Assembly: GCA_021781495.1 (NCBI GenBank)
Contig: JAJXWS010000024.1
Coordinates: 1-41,615 of the forward strand
Reading direction: 5' to 3'
Origin: Acidobacteriota bacterium
GTDB lineage: Bacteria > Acidobacteriota > Terriglobia > Terriglobales > Acidobacteriaceae
DNA: 41,615 nucleotides
The position numbers and the translations under genes were made by a program. The notes beneath the pieces are model-generated. The model had not been told where the DNA came from, did not search any database, and saw only the letters and a list, made by a program, of their open reading frames with translations. This document shows, one piece after another, positions 27,610 to 35,415 of the stretch; positions within the stretch are counted from its first letter, which is position 1; every line of letters begins with the position of its first letter.

Positions 27610-28403
27610 CGTTCCCTCTCCAAAACCCCACAGCCTTCGCCATTCGTCGCGGGCAGAAGCGCGGCAGCAGCCTTATCCAGAATCAGTGTGAGTATACCGC
27701 CTGAGGGCCATATCAGTTGACTGGGCAAACGCTCCGGGTCGCGGGCGCCGGTGAAGACCTCATGGACCACCTGCGCCTTGTCTGCCCCGCCAATGAGGAA
27801 AAAGACCGAGCTGGCATGGTTGATGACCGGCCAGGTGAGGGTAATGCGCCAGGTATCCTTCTGCGGAACGTGATTGGCGGTCACCAGGCGGCCCATCTCA
27901 TGGATGGCCTCGGTGTAGGGAAACAGCGAGGCAGTGTGGCCGTCGGGGCCCATGCCCAGCGCGATCAGGTCAAAGCGCGGGCTCTCGGCGCCTTCCAGAC
28001 GAAAGGTGTTGCGCAACAGTGACTCGTAGCGGGCGGCGGCCACGTCCGGGGCCAGTTCGCCCTCCATGCGGTGGATGCGCTCGGAGGGCAGCGGCACCTC
28101 GTCGAGCATGGCTTCACGGGTCATGTGGTAGTTGCTGTCCGGGTCGCCGGGCGGCACGCAGCGCTCATCCACCCAGTAGAGGTCCATGGCGTGCCACGGC
28201 ATGCGCGCGCGCCAGGGCTGGCCGGGGTCGGCCAGCAGGCGAAAGGCTGCCTTGGGCGTGGAGCCGCCGCTGATGGCGATGCGGGCGCGGCCGCGGCGGG
28301 CCACCGCGGCTTCCGTGACCTGGGTGAAGTGCTCCGCGGCGCGGCGGGCCAGCGCATCGGCATCCTGCACAACGTGGTAGTCGATTCTGAGCTTGCTGGG
28401 CAT
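27606..28403 (-). CDS. pgl: 6-phosphogluconolactonase (DevB/SOL type)
   Basis: Hydrolyses 6-phosphogluconolactone in the oxidative pentose phosphate or Entner-Doudoroff route. 265 residues with SGGSTPK (45-51), WVDERCVPPGDPDSNY (77-92) and GMGPDGHTASLFP (150-162), the family's phosphate and lactone-binding motifs. ATG 28403 was chosen because AAGGGAG lies 8 bases upstream. A TTG 21 bases earlier would add seven residues but has no site. It is coupled to glk by overlap and follows the histidine kinase gene after 57 bases. Confidence 0.94.
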   Translation of the reverse strand: MPSKLRIDYHVVQDADALARRAAEHFTQVTEAAVARRGRARIAISGGSTPKAAFRLLADPGQPWRARMPWHAMDLYWVDERCVPPGDPDSNYHMTREAMLDEVPLPSERIHRMEGELAPDVAAARYESLLRNTFRLEGAESPRFDLIALGMGPDGHTASLFPYTEAIHEMGRLVTANHVPQKDTWRITLTWPVINHASSVFFLIGGADKAQVVHEVFTGARDPERLPSQLIWPSGGILTLILDKAAAALLPATNGEGCGVLERER

Positions 28404-28460
28404 GGAGTTCGCTCCCTTGTGCAATGTTCTGCTTTCTACGTTACATGGCTGCCGCCGCGG

Positions 28461-29945
28461 TTATGCGCCGTTGTGCCGGACCCGAGCCAGGGCTGGCTCC
28501 TGCGCCGCAGCTTCGCTGGACGGCGTGCTCAGCGGCAGGGTGAGCTCGATGCGCGCGCCGCCGTTCTCGCGATTTGTGGCGGAGACGGTGCCCCCATGCG
28601 CGCGGACCACCGCATCCACAAAGGCAAGGCCAAGGCCGTGCCCGCTGGACTCCCTGCCCTTCACGCGGCGCTCAAACAGGTGCTCGCGAACCTCCGGCGC
28701 AAAGCCGGGGCCATCGTCCTCCACCGTCAGCACGGCCTCGTCGTTCGCGGTGCGCAGGCTTACCGTCACGGTGCAGGAAGCGGGCAGATGCTTCATCTCG
28801 TTGTCGAACAGGTTGGCGACCATGCGGTGGATGAGGGCTTCATCGGCGCGGATCCGGAGCGTGCCTGTGCTGTGGAGCTGCACGCGCAGGCCGCGCTCGA
28901 ACATCGAGGGTTCGTAGAGGTCGATCATGGCGCGGAGCAGCTCGTCCAGGTCGAGTTCGCTGCGCGACAGGCGCAGCGCGTCGGCGCGGGCCTCGGCCAC
29001 GTCAAGCGAGGTGTTCAGGAACTCGGTCAGCCGGTCGAGCTCCTCAATGGCGGCAACGATGGGCTCGGCCTGCTCGCCGTGCGTGGCCGCGGAGAGGGAC
29101 ATCTCCAGCTTGCCGCGAATGGCGGTCAGCGGACTGCGCAGGTCGTGCGCCAGTGAGTCTGTTATGGTGTGGAGCTGATGCACTGAGCTCTGGATGCGGT
29201 CAAGCATGCGATTGAGCGTGCGCGCCAGGTGTCCCACCTCATCGTTGCGGTCGCTGGTGGGGACGCGCGCGTCCAGGTCGGAGTGGCCGATGCGCGACGC
29301 CGCCTCGGTAATCTGGCGGACGTGGCTGAGCATGCGGCGCGTGGTGTAGAAGACGATCAAGAAGCCCAGCAACACCAGCAGCAGCCACAGCAGGATGAAG
29401 CGATAGCGAAGATGGCGCAGAACCCTCAGCTGGTCGCGCTCTGAGAGGCCCAGGTAGATGAGGCTCCCATCCTCAATCCGCATGGAGGCCACGCGAAAAG
29501 GCACGCCGTAGCCGGGCACGTGCACGTCCGTGGGGTGGTCGGGCAGGATGTGCCCCTGCTGAATGGCCTGCAGATAGGGAGCGCTGTCGCCGGCGCCCAC
29601 CCACAGGCGCAGTGAGCCGTCCGCGCCGGTCTGCAGAAAGAAGACGGAGTCGTTCGACCTGCTGTCGGACATGAAGCGGTTCGGCACTTCCTTGCCGGCC
29701 AGCTCGGCCACCTCGCCCACCACGCGATCGTAGAGGGCGTTCTTGGGCGTATGCTCGGCCACGTCGCCCAGCACTTCCACCTCGCCGGCGAGCCATGCAT
29801 CGCTGCGGCGCTGGATGTCACTGGCCACAAAGCGGTGCAGAAAGAGAAAGACGAGCAGCGTGCCGCAGGCAAAGGCCAGTGTGGGCCACAGCGAGATGCG
29901 CCAGGCCGCGCTGCGCACCACGGGATTAGCGGTCCTTGAGGACAT
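28461..29945 (-). CDS. Membrane sensor histidine kinase
   Basis: 494 residues. TM1 (about 17-38), an extracytoplasmic sensor of about 140 residues with no recognised fold, TM2 (about 182-201) and a HAMP domain (202-254) precede HisKA with phospho-accepting H267 in SLAHDLRSPLTAIRG. The HATPase domain has the N-box NLFDNEMKH (378-386), G1 DDGPGF (410-415) and G2 GHGLGL (435-440). In the N-box the usual NA is NE, which is mild. It overlaps the upstream response regulator by 20 bases. The partner is certain; the signal is unknown. Downstream genes encode sugar enzymes, which might be part of the same transcript. Confidence 0.93.
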   Translation of the reverse strand: MSSRTANPVVRSAAWRISLWPTLAFACGTLLVFLFLHRFVASDIQRRSDAWLAGEVEVLGDVAEHTPKNALYDRVVGEVAELAGKEVPNRFMSDSRSNDSVFFLQTGADGSLRLWVGAGDSAPYLQAIQQGHILPDHPTDVHVPGYGVPFRVASMRIEDGSLIYLGLSERDQLRVLRHLRYRFILLWLLLVLLGFLIVFYTTRRMLSHVRQITEAASRIGHSDLDARVPTSDRNDEVGHLARTLNRMLDRIQSSVHQLHTITDSLAHDLRSPLTAIRGKLEMSLSAATHGEQAEPIVAAIEELDRLTEFLNTSLDVAEARADALRLSRSELDLDELLRAMIDLYEPSMFERGLRVQLHSTGTLRIRADEALIHRMVANLFDNEMKHLPASCTVTVSLRTANDEAVLTVEDDGPGFAPEVREHLFERRVKGRESSGHGLGLAFVDAVVRAHGGTVSATNRENGGARIELTLPLSTPSSEAAAQEPALARVRHNGA

Positions 29946-30603
29946 AGCCCACTCCCCGCAGCGTGCGAATCAGGGGCTGCTGCGACTTGCCGTCCACCTT
30001 GCCGCGCAGGCGGTAAATATGGACATCCACAACGTTTGTGTCCGGCTGAATGCGCATGCCCCACACCTTGTCCAGAATCATGGAGCGGGTGACGACGCGG
30101 CCCGCATTGCGCACCAGGTACTCCAGCAGGACGAACTCCTGCGGCGTCAGTTGCAGCAGCTGGCCGGAACGCCGCGCCTCGCGCCGCAGCAGGTCGAGTT
30201 CAAGATCGAGCACGCGCAGGCGCGTGGCCTCAGCGCTGGCGGGTGTGTTGCGCTTGAGCAGGTTGCGCAGCCGCGCCAGCAGCTCGGCCAGCGCAAACGG
30301 TTTGGTCAGGTAGTCGTCGCCGCCCTGCTCCAGGCCGCGCACGCGGTCATCCACTGAGCGGCGCGCGGAGAGAATCAGCACCGGCGCGCTCACGCCGATC
30401 TGGCGCAGGCGCAGGATGAGGCTGATGCCGTCCTGGTCGGGCAGGCCGAGGTCCACGACGAGGATGTCGTAGGTCGCTTCCAGGGCAAGCTTCTCCGCCG
30501 TCTTTCCATCGGCGGCCACGTCCACCTGGTAGCCGGCCTCGGCCAGCGAGTGGCGCAGAAATGCCTGAATATCGTGTTCGTCCTCGACAAGAAGAAGCCG
30601 CAT
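29926..30603 (-). CDS. OmpR/PhoB-family response regulator
   Basis: 225 residues. The receiver domain has the acidic pair E7/D8, phospho-acceptor D51 in VVDLGLPDQDG, and the conserved Lys in DDYLTKPFALAEL. The C-terminal winged helix has LTPQEFVLLEYLVRNAGRVV and a DVHIYRLRGKVD recognition segment, then the terminal RGVGYVL wing. ATG 30603 has no Shine-Dalgarno. TAATAT lies 6 bases upstream, suggesting a leaderless message. It is the first gene of the regulator-kinase-pgl-glk block and is divergent from the prenyl synthase operon, which it might also control. Confidence 0.94.
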   Translation of the reverse strand: MRLLLVEDEHDIQAFLRHSLAEAGYQVDVAADGKTAEKLALEATYDILVVDLGLPDQDGISLILRLRQIGVSAPVLILSARRSVDDRVRGLEQGGDDYLTKPFALAELLARLRNLLKRNTPASAEATRLRVLDLELDLLRREARRSGQLLQLTPQEFVLLEYLVRNAGRVVTRSMILDKVWGMRIQPDTNVVDVHIYRLRGKVDGKSQQPLIRTLRGVGYVLKDR

Positions 30604-30609
30604 GATTGG

Positions 30610-30615
30610 ATATTA
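30610..30615 (-). promoter_or_regulatory. Candidate -10 element of the response-regulator gene
   Basis: TAATAT on the minus strand ends exactly 6 bases before the ATG at 30603, the same spacing as at arsR. No good -35 is visible. Confidence 0.45.
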
Positions 30616-30950
30616 GTGCAATCGGCGAGCAGGCGCAGCGCCACAGGCCGCGCTTTGCCGGCCACGGCGGAGCGCGCCGGCCGCTTGAATGAAGAATTTG
30701 TCATGGGAGAGTCGAACGGCTGTCATCTGTCTTCAATATGCTGGAATGAAAGGCCAATCCCCGCAGAATTCATCGCTCGGCCGCATGGAAAATGAACAAA
30801 TTGTCATCGAATCTGCCCGCGTGCGGCGCTTTCCCGCGGCCCCACCTTTGCGTCTTATCCAGTAGCGTTTCGGCTCACGGCCGCAGAGCGGCGGTCGTGT
30901 CTTCCCCTGTAGTTCCGAACTCAAACCAACCCAGGAAGATCAGGCAGCAA
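30616..30950. other. Divergent intergenic region between the two-component and prenyl-synthase operons
   Basis: About 335 bases. It should carry the promoter of the seven-gene + strand operon, but I could not point to a good -35/-10 pair. The frame of the prenyl synthase stays open back to an ATG at 30792. That extension is Arg/Ser/Pro-rich, has no ribosome-binding site and is unlike the family, so I treat it as leader. The middle of the region (about 30660-30790) is less GC-rich than its surroundings, as promoters often are. Confidence 0.45.
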
Positions 30951-31892
30951 GTGAAACCGTATTCCGGCCAGGGCGAGCAGAGCGCCGTGCAGTTGCAGGA
31001 CATGTTTCGTGTGTCCATGCCGCTGCCGGGGCAACTTGAGCAGCACTTTCAGGCGGCGCTGTGCCACGTGCTGCAGAATCCCGGCAGCCTGGTGCGGCCG
31101 CGCATGGTGCTACAGGTGGCGGCGACCTACGCGCTGGAAGAGACAGCGGCCAATCATCTGGCCATTGCGCTCGAATATTTTCATACCGCATCGCTGATCT
31201 TTGACGACCTGCCCTGCATGGACAACGCGACGCATCGCCGCGGCGCGCCATGCACGCATGTTGCCTTTGGCGAGACCACGGCGATCCTGACCGCACTGGC
31301 GCTGATCAATCGCGCCTATGCCCTCACGTGGAAGGCGCTGGCCGCCTGTCCGCAGCAGCGCCAGTCACTCGGCATGGAGTATCTGGAGCGGCGTCTGGGC
31401 GTGGAAGGTCTGCTGAATGGGCAGAGCCTTGACCTGCACTACTCCGCGCTGCCGCACACGCGGGCCACCACAGAGCGCATTGCGATGGGCAAGACGGTTT
31501 CGCTCATCCGGCTTACCCTGGTGCTGCCGGCGCTGCTGGCGGGCGCGCCGCTGCGCGAGGTGCAGTTGCTGGAGCGCATCTCCACCTGCTGGGGGTTGAG
31601 CTATCAGATGGTGGACGACCTGAAGGACGTGCTGCAAAGCGCGGATGAGACCGGCAAGACGGCAGCGCGCGACGTGCTGCTCGACCGGCCCAACGTGGCT
31701 GCGGCCATCGGCGTGGAGGGCGCGGTGGAGCGGCTGACCCGGCTGATGCGCGTCGGCGATACAACTCTGCGGCGGCTGCTGGCACGGAACCCCGGGCTGG
31801 AGTTTCTGGGCAGGCTGCGCCAGGACCTGCAGGGAGAGCTGAGCCGGGTGACGGCGAACGCTGCGGAATTGAGCGCGAGCGCAATGGCATGA
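30951..31892 (+). CDS. Polyprenyl diphosphate synthase (GGPP/FPP synthase family)
   Basis: Head-to-tail condensation of isopentenyl diphosphate onto allylic diphosphates. The first aspartate-rich motif is DDLPCMD (85-91), in HTASLIFDDLPCMDN. The second is DDLKD (222-226), in LSYQMVDDLKD. GLLNGQSLDL lies between. The four-residue spacing in the first motif is the bacterial FPP/GGPP type; product length cannot be fixed from sequence. GTG 30951 gives 313 residues; the start is uncertain (ATG 30792 upstream, ATG 31002 downstream). Its stop overlaps the ABC permease start (ATGA), so it is the first gene of a coupled operon ending in a polyisoprenoid-binding YceI protein. A housekeeping ispA role is less likely in this setting. 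Confidence 0.85.
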   Translation: MKPYSGQGEQSAVQLQDMFRVSMPLPGQLEQHFQAALCHVLQNPGSLVRPRMVLQVAATYALEETAANHLAIALEYFHTASLIFDDLPCMDNATHRRGAPCTHVAFGETTAILTALALINRAYALTWKALAACPQQRQSLGMEYLERRLGVEGLLNGQSLDLHYSALPHTRATTERIAMGKTVSLIRLTLVLPALLAGAPLREVQLLERISTCWGLSYQMVDDLKDVLQSADETGKTAARDVLLDRPNVAAAIGVEGAVERLTRLMRVGDTTLRRLLARNPGLEFLGRLRQDLQGELSRVTANAAELSASAMA

Positions 31893-32998
31893 TCTTCCTC
31901 AAGCTGATCGTTACAAATCTTCGGCGGCACCGCATCCGGTCCTTCATCAGCGTTGCGGGCATCGCGTTCAGCGTGGCAGCCATGTTGACGGTGGTCACCA
32001 TCCTGCAGGGCGCGATCGGCATGTTCTCGAACATCCTTTCGAGCGACAGCCAGATCATTGTGTTTGAGCGCAACGTCTCCGACCTGTTCTTCAGCAACGT
32101 TCCGCCCTCGGTGTCCGCTCAGGTGGCCCAGTGGCCGATGGTGCAGCACGCTGATCCGGTGCTGTTCGGCATCGTGTCCAGCGCCGACCATCCCATCATT
32201 ACGTGCTTTGGCGTGACGGCCGAGGATGCGCGCATCCGCAAGGCAACGTGGCTCGCCGGCGATCGCGGCAGCTTTGCGCAGCACCCGGACGACGTGGTGC
32301 TGGGCGCGCGCGCGGCGGAGTTCCTGAACGCGGGCGTGGGCAGCGATGTGCCCATCGGGCACGGCGTATTTCACGTCATCGGCATCTTGAAGACCGCCAA
32401 TGGATTTGAAGACGGCGGCGTGTTCATGCCCATCGTGGCTGCGCAAAGCTTCTTTCACAAGGACGGCTCCTCGGTGATTACCGTGAAGCTGCGCAGCAAG
32501 GACGACACCGCAGCCTTCAAGCAGATGGTGCGCGAGCACTATCCCAGCCTGATTGCGCTGGAGGATGCGGAGTTCTCGCGCTCCTACTCGCAGTTCAAGA
32601 TTCTCAAGGCTACGGCGTGGGCGGTGGGCGGCTGCGGACTGCTGCTCGGCGGCCTGGGCGTGGCAAACACGATGATCATGTCCGTCTTCACGCGCATCCG
32701 CGAGATTGCGATTCTGCGCGTGAATGGATTCTCAAACACGCAGATTGCCGCAATGATTTTTGGCGAGTCTTCCATTGTGTCGGTCTTCGGCGCGTTTGTC
32801 GGTCTCGGGATCGGCATCGGGATACTGTTCGCGCTGAAACATGTACCGGCGCTGGATGGCTACGTGGACGCCACGCTGCGGCCGCTGATTCTGCTGATCG
32901 TGGTGGTGCTTGCATTTCTGACCGGCGTGGCCGGAGCGCTGTATCCGGCGCTCTATGCCATGCGCATCCGTGCGGTGGAGGCGCTGCGATTCGAATGA
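31889..32998 (+). CDS. MacB/FtsX-type ABC transporter permease
   Basis: 369 residues with the MacB_PCD plus FtsX layout: one N-terminal helix (about 15-38), a periplasmic domain of about 200 residues, then three C-terminal helices (from about 240, 285 and 335), with the coupling segment RIREIAILRVNGFS. Members act as mechanotransmitters or lipoprotein, lipid and peptide exporters, not as classical channels. It overlaps the prenyl synthase gene before it and the ATPase after it by 4 bases each. No periplasmic adaptor gene is adjacent; a TolC-family gene lies downstream but on the other strand. Confidence 0.9.
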   Translation: MIFLKLIVTNLRRHRIRSFISVAGIAFSVAAMLTVVTILQGAIGMFSNILSSDSQIIVFERNVSDLFFSNVPPSVSAQVAQWPMVQHADPVLFGIVSSADHPIITCFGVTAEDARIRKATWLAGDRGSFAQHPDDVVLGARAAEFLNAGVGSDVPIGHGVFHVIGILKTANGFEDGGVFMPIVAAQSFFHKDGSSVITVKLRSKDDTAAFKQMVREHYPSLIALEDAEFSRSYSQFKILKATAWAVGGCGLLLGGLGVANTMIMSVFTRIREIAILRVNGFSNTQIAAMIFGESSIVSVFGAFVGLGIGIGILFALKHVPALDGYVDATLRPLILLIVVVLAFLTGVAGALYPALYAMRIRAVEALRFE

Positions 32999-33702
32999 CG
33001 TCGCCCGGCATCGCAATCAAGAACAGCGGCGCGGTGGTGCTGCGCGCTCAGGATGTGTGGAAGAGCTACGACGATGGCGCAATCGCCGTGCTGCGCGGCG
33101 TGGATTTTGAAGCGCGCGCGGGCGAGACGGTGGCGCTCTGCGGCCCATCCGGCTGCGGCAAAAGCACGTTGCTGCACCTGTTCGGCGGGCTTGACGAGCC
33201 GGACCGCGGCCATGTGAGCGTGAACAACGTTGCGGTGAATCGCCACCGTAACCTGCTGCGACTGTTGCGCCACGAGATAGGCTTCGTTTTCCAGCTGCAT
33301 AACCTGATTCCCGATCTGACGCTCGAAGAGAACTGCATGATTCCAGCAGTTGCCGCGGGAACGGATAAGCACGTCGCGCGGGAGCGGTTGCACGAGCTGG
33401 CGGAGCGCACCGGGCTGGAGCATCGGCTGGGCCATCGCATCCAGAAGCTCTCCGGCGGCGAGCGCCAGCGGACAGCGCTGTGCCGCGCGCTGATGAACCG
33501 GCCGAAGATTCTGCTGGCCGATGAGCCAACCGGGTCGCTGGATGAGAAGACCAGCGCCACGGTCTTTGATCTGCTGCTGGATGTGGCAGCCAACGAAGGC
33601 GTAACGCTGCTGATGGCCACGCACGACCGCGGCCTCGCCGAGCGCTGCGACCGCCTGCTGGAGATGCACGACGGGAGGATCCATGAGCCCCGGCGCGCAT
33701 AG
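32995..33702 (+). CDS. ABC transporter ATP-binding protein (LolD/MacB type)
   Basis: 235 residues: Walker A GPSGCGKST (50-58), Q-loop Gln100 in GFVFQLHNL, signature LSGGERQR (152-159), and Walker B ILLADEP (172-178) followed by TGSLDEKT. The TGSLD sequence after Walker B is typical of the LolD/MacB/FtsE subgroup, agreeing with the FtsX-type permease before it. ATG 32995 overlaps the permease stop. The 3' end overlaps the CcoN-like gene by 20 bases, so the transporter and the cytochrome genes are translated from one message. Confidence 0.94.
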   Translation: MTSPGIAIKNSGAVVLRAQDVWKSYDDGAIAVLRGVDFEARAGETVALCGPSGCGKSTLLHLFGGLDEPDRGHVSVNNVAVNRHRNLLRLLRHEIGFVFQLHNLIPDLTLEENCMIPAVAAGTDKHVARERLHELAERTGLEHRLGHRIQKLSGGERQRTALCRALMNRPKILLADEPTGSLDEKTSATVFDLLLDVAANEGVTLLMATHDRGLAERCDRLLEMHDGRIHEPRRA

Positions 33703-35008
33703 CGCGCCTGCATCCTCGCCGGGGCTGGCGAGCGCGGCGTGGCACAGCCTGCTGTGGCTGGTGATCGGCAACGCCATCGGCTGCATGGTTGCCCTGCTGC
33801 TGTTGATGCCCGCATGGAATGCGTGGCTGGGCGAGTGGACCTATGGCCGCTGGATCATGGTCCACATGAACGTGATGCTCTACGGCTGGAGCAGCCTGCC
33901 GCTCGTAGGCTTTCTGCTGGTCGTGTACGGAGCCGACCGCGGACCGCTGGCGCCGTGGTGCAGGCCGGTGCTGTGGGCGTGGTCTGCTGCGCTTGGCGTC
34001 GGAGCGCTCACATGGCTCTCGGGCCAGTCGAGCGGCAAGCTCTTTCTGGACTGGTCCGGCTATGCGCGTGTGCTGTTTCCGCTGGCCATTGGCGCGGTGT
34101 GGGCGTTGCTGGCGGCTGCGTTTGTGCGCGTGCGGGCAGCGGACAGCCATGCGTCGAGAGCCGCGCGCGCGGCAAAGCTGCTGGGCCTGGCGCTGCTGCT
34201 GGCGGTGCCGTTTACCATCTACATCGCATCGAGCCCCGGCCTCTATCCGCCCATCAATCCAGACACGGGCGGGCCAACGGCTGCCAGCCAGCTTGAGTCT
34301 TCGCTGATGGCGGTCGCGATTCTGCTGATGCTTCCCTTCGGCCTCACGCAGCAAAAGCCGCAGCGGCGGCACGTGATTCCGTATGCATGGCTCGCACTTG
34401 GCGCCGAGTCGTTGCTGTGCGTGGCCATGGGCCGCGCGGATGTGAGCCATCACAGCCCGGCGCAGTTTCTCAGCCTGGGATGCCTGCTGGTGTGGGTGCC
34501 GCTCACGCCTGCGTATTATGCAGCCTTTGCGTGGAACGCTAACACCCGCGGGTGGCGCAAGGCCATGCTCGCGTGGTGGGTGCTGCTGCTGGTGAGCGGA
34601 TGGGTCATGTTCCTGCCCGGCGTGCTGGACAACTTCAAATTTACAGACGGCCTTGTGGGCCACTCGTTTGTGGCCATGGCTGGATTTACCTCCGCGCTTC
34701 TGATCTTCGTGCTGGTGCAACTGATGGGCGAGGACGGCTGGATCTTCACGCGGAGCTGGTCATTCCACCTGTGGAACTGGAGCGTGCTGGGCTACGTGGC
34801 GTTGATGATGCTGGCGGGCTGGCTTGAGGGCAATGATCCTGCGTTTACCATCGTGCCCGGCGTCGCGCGCAACGCGCTCTATACGCTGCGCCTGATGAGT
34901 GGCATCATGATGCTGGTTGCCTCACTGGAGTGGTTTGCGGCAGCCACTGAGGTGCTGCGTCAGCAGCAAGCGGCGCAGCAATTTGCGGTGCGGGAGAAGA
35001 CAGCATGA
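33683..35008 (+). CDS. Divergent CcoN-like cytochrome c oxidase subunit I homologue
   Basis: 441 residues with about 12 hydrophobic helices, resembling the cbb3 oxidase catalytic subunit. Visible counterparts by position are H61 in VHMNVMLYGW (low-spin haem ligand site), H256-H257 in DVSHHSPAQFLSLG (the CuB His-His pair), and H327 in DGLVGHSFVAMAGF. Compared with the CcoN pattern GHVH, the second histidine is Phe329. The helix expected to carry WYGHN (CuB ligand) reads QLESS (203-207), with no histidine. The protein may therefore not be a working oxygen reductase. The C-terminal helices around FHLWNWSVLGYV and LYTLRLMSGIMML also match CcoN. It overlaps both neighbours (20 and 4 bases). Alignment was by eye. 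Confidence 0.75.
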   Translation: MSPGAHSAPASSPGLASAAWHSLLWLVIGNAIGCMVALLLLMPAWNAWLGEWTYGRWIMVHMNVMLYGWSSLPLVGFLLVVYGADRGPLAPWCRPVLWAWSAALGVGALTWLSGQSSGKLFLDWSGYARVLFPLAIGAVWALLAAAFVRVRAADSHASRAARAAKLLGLALLLAVPFTIYIASSPGLYPPINPDTGGPTAASQLESSLMAVAILLMLPFGLTQQKPQRRHVIPYAWLALGAESLLCVAMGRADVSHHSPAQFLSLGCLLVWVPLTPAYYAAFAWNANTRGWRKAMLAWWVLLLVSGWVMFLPGVLDNFKFTDGLVGHSFVAMAGFTSALLIFVLVQLMGEDGWIFTRSWSFHLWNWSVLGYVALMMLAGWLEGNDPAFTIVPGVARNALYTLRLMSGIMMLVASLEWFAAATEVLRQQQAAQQFAVREKTA

Positions 35009-35415
35009 AACGTTTCATCCTGCTGGGATATCAGGTGGCGGCGGGCGGCGCAGATGCGCTGACCGGCGCGCTGCTCGTAGCGGAACCGGCGCTGGCGCTC
35101 CAGTGGATGGGCCTGCGGGCGCCCGCCGATGCGATGCCATTTATTGCCTACATCGGCTCTTTTGTGCTGGCGGTTGGCCTGTGCTATCTGTACGGCGCCA
35201 TGCTGGTGTGGCGCTGCGGCTGCATCTCAAAGGTGGAAACCATCTGGCTGCTCACGGCCATCGTGCGCATATCCGTGGCGGCATTCGTGTTTACCAGCGT
35301 GCTCTCCAGAGCGCTGGACGTGGGCTGGAGCACGGTAGGCGTGTTTGACTGCGCATGCGCACTCATCCAGGCCGTGGGCCTGCGCAAAGGCTGGCTGCTG
35401 CATGTGGAGGGATAG
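35005..35415 (+). CDS. Small four-helix membrane protein of unknown function
   Basis: 136 residues with about four hydrophobic segments (roughly 5-28, 45-68, 78-100, 108-128) and short loops. A C-G-C sits in the central loop (WRCGCISK) and further cysteines in FDCACAL. No family is recognised. ATG 35005 overlaps the CcoN-like stop (ATGA), and the 3' end overlaps the next gene by 14 bases. The position between the CcoN-like and cytochrome c genes suggests a small accessory subunit or assembly factor, similar in place to CcoQ/CcoS, but this is inference. Confidence 0.75.
   Translation: MKRFILLGYQVAAGGADALTGALLVAEPALALQWMGLRAPADAMPFIAYIGSFVLAVGLCYLYGAMLVWRCGCISKVETIWLLTAIVRISVAAFVFTSVLSRALDVGWSTVGVFDCACALIQAVGLRKGWLLHVEG

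Noticed and set aside
30792..30950. N-terminal extension of the prenyl synthase from an upstream ATG
   Set aside because: The added residues are Ser/Arg/Pro-rich and unlike the family, and the ATG lacks a ribosome-binding site. The GTG at 30951 is a more ordinary start, although not certain.
33017..34720. A 567-codon open frame on the - strand
   Set aside because: It is antisense to the ABC ATPase and CcoN-like genes, both supported by motifs. Its product is Arg/His/Gln-rich low-complexity sequence.
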